This document shows positions 63,288 to 64,000 of a DNA stretch of 64,000 nt, piece by piece (the stretch's first letter is position 1; each line of letters begins with the position of its first letter). The translations under genes and the position numbers were made by a program. Source of the stretch: Aeromonas rivuli. GTDB lineage: Bacteria > Pseudomonadota > Gammaproteobacteria > Enterobacterales > Aeromonadaceae. The stretch covers positions 197,086 through 261,085 of the forward strand of contig NZ_CDBJ01000100.1 of NCBI RefSeq assembly GCF_000820045.1, read 5' to 3'. The notes below the pieces were generated by a model that was not told where the DNA came from, made no database searches, and saw only the letters and a list, made by a program, of their open reading frames with translations.

Positions 63288-64000
63288 TTATGCCGCCTGC
63301 CCCGGTCGTGAATCTTTGGATGCTGTATTTTTAGCCTCTTCATTTTCCGCGCCATCTACATCAGAGTTCAGAACTGCATTAATTTTATCTGATTTATCGG
63401 CAACAATCTGATTTGCTTGATCATCTAGCTTTTTAGCAATGGCAGAGAAACCAGGTATTTTAGACAGTTTGGTTACAGCATCGGCAAGTTGTGCACTTTT
63501 ATCGAGAGCATCCATAAGCGGGTGGTCTGATTTATCATAATTTGAAATCAACTTCCCTGGGTTTTCTGTGTTCACAGATACGATATTGAAGAGAAGCTTA
63601 ACTCTGAGCTCCTCAGATATTGCCTGATCTTCTAACTCATCAATTTGGTGAGATAAACCCTCAAATGTCTTACTGACAACACCTTTATGAGTATATTCCT
63701 CAATTAGTCTCTTAGATAACTTATAACTTTTGTTCGTTGTATAGGCCAGCCACAATACAGGAATATACAATGGCAACATTGCGCTTAATAAATATGGAGT
63801 GTCTTTAATAATAACAATTAAGTTATCCCCACTGGATAACAGTCTATATGCATTTATAGCGAATGGAAGAAGTGATATTAACACAAGATAAAAAATTGAC
63901 CAATTGAATGATTTCTCATGCTTTTGCTGTTCGATTATTTCTTTATCTATTTTTTCATTATATGCAGATGCGAGGCCCGCCGTCATAGCTTGAGGTAGCA
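63288..64000 (-). CDS. AT-rich membrane protein of unknown function, 5' end missing
   Basis: Not recognised. The frame is open to the window edge, so the ATG at 63986 may be internal. Visible part (about 236 residues): amphipathic segment (ASAYNEKIDKEIIEQQKHEKSF), two membrane helices (about residues 29-50 and 64-84 from that Met), then a Lys/Asp/Glu-rich soluble tail with likely coiled coil. No enzyme motif. Codon use and base composition are clearly AT-rich compared with every neighbour, which suggests recent transfer; it may be the edge of a genomic island. Confidence 0.7.
   Translation of the reverse strand, partial: LPQAMTAGLASAYNEKIDKEIIEQQKHEKSFNWSIFYLVLISLLPFAINAYRLLSSGDNLIVIIKDTPYLLSAMLPLYIPVLWLAYTTNKSYKLSKRLIEEYTHKGVVSKTFEGLSHQIDELEDQAISEELRVKLLFNIVSVNTENPGKLISNYDKSDHPLMDALDKSAQLADAVTKLSKIPGFSAIAKKLDDQANQIVADKSDKINAVLNSDVDGAENEEAKNTASKDSRPGQAA

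Overview
The window reads as chromosomal DNA of an Aeromonas species. Codon use is GC-rich throughout. The gene content and order are typical of Aeromonadales: a mannitol PTS operon next to rnb, a complete MSHA type IV pilus locus, and the conserved run tldD / yhdP / rng / yhdE / mreDCB. The assignment rests on recalled gene order and protein resemblance, not on a database search. No rRNA, tRNA, insertion sequence or CRISPR array was seen.

Layout. 1-6192: 3' part of exoribonuclease II (rnb), then mtlA-mtlD-mtlR behind a leader with four CRP-type boxes and a nested stem-loop. 6330-11331: ordinary housekeeping and transport genes (CPA1-type antiporter, small MscS-like channel, ZntB, YaiI and YdjM families). 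11332-15213: an AT-rich non-coding stretch followed by a large lipoprotein made of repeated bacterial Ig-like (BIG2) domains, with a run of 8 G just after the lipobox. 15400-30152: mixed single genes (dbpA, a cysteine-cluster protein, a PepSY membrane protein, an LTA-synthase-like phosphotransferase, an Lrp-type regulator, GNAT, ypfJ, a Dph6-type ATPase, an MFS transporter, a MarC-family protein, tldD, a nitrilase), mostly separated by clear terminators. 30186-38679: yhdP, rng, yhdE and mreDCB on the minus strand.

38896-59001: the whole MSHA pilus locus, minus strand, transcribed from mshH and mshI down to mshQ. It lies between the csrD-like gene (mshH) and mreB, two genes that are neighbours in E. 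coli (yhdA-mreB). It encodes PilM/N/O-like proteins (MshI, a PilN-like protein, MshJ), MshK, secretin MshL, AAA ATPase MshM, TPR protein MshN, extension ATPase MshE with a c-di-GMP-binding N-terminal domain, platform protein MshG, MshF, pilins MshB/A/C/D/O, and MshP/MshQ. 59495-62155: an EAL phosphodiesterase and a PAS-GGDEF diguanylate cyclase converge next to it, so c-di-GMP turnover genes sit beside a pilus whose ATPase is expected to bind c-di-GMP.

The least ordinary signals are in the msh locus. Three gene junctions carry local duplications of coding ends: a 58-bp second copy of the mshN 3' end that differs only at synonymous sites, a 63-bp tandem array derived from the mshG 3' end, and a 71-bp repeat carrying the start region of the PilN-like gene. 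mshO has a 40-residue prepilin leader built from a REP-like palindrome and a run of 10 G, a candidate slippage switch for the pilus. The window ends in an AT-rich, incomplete gene of unknown function.
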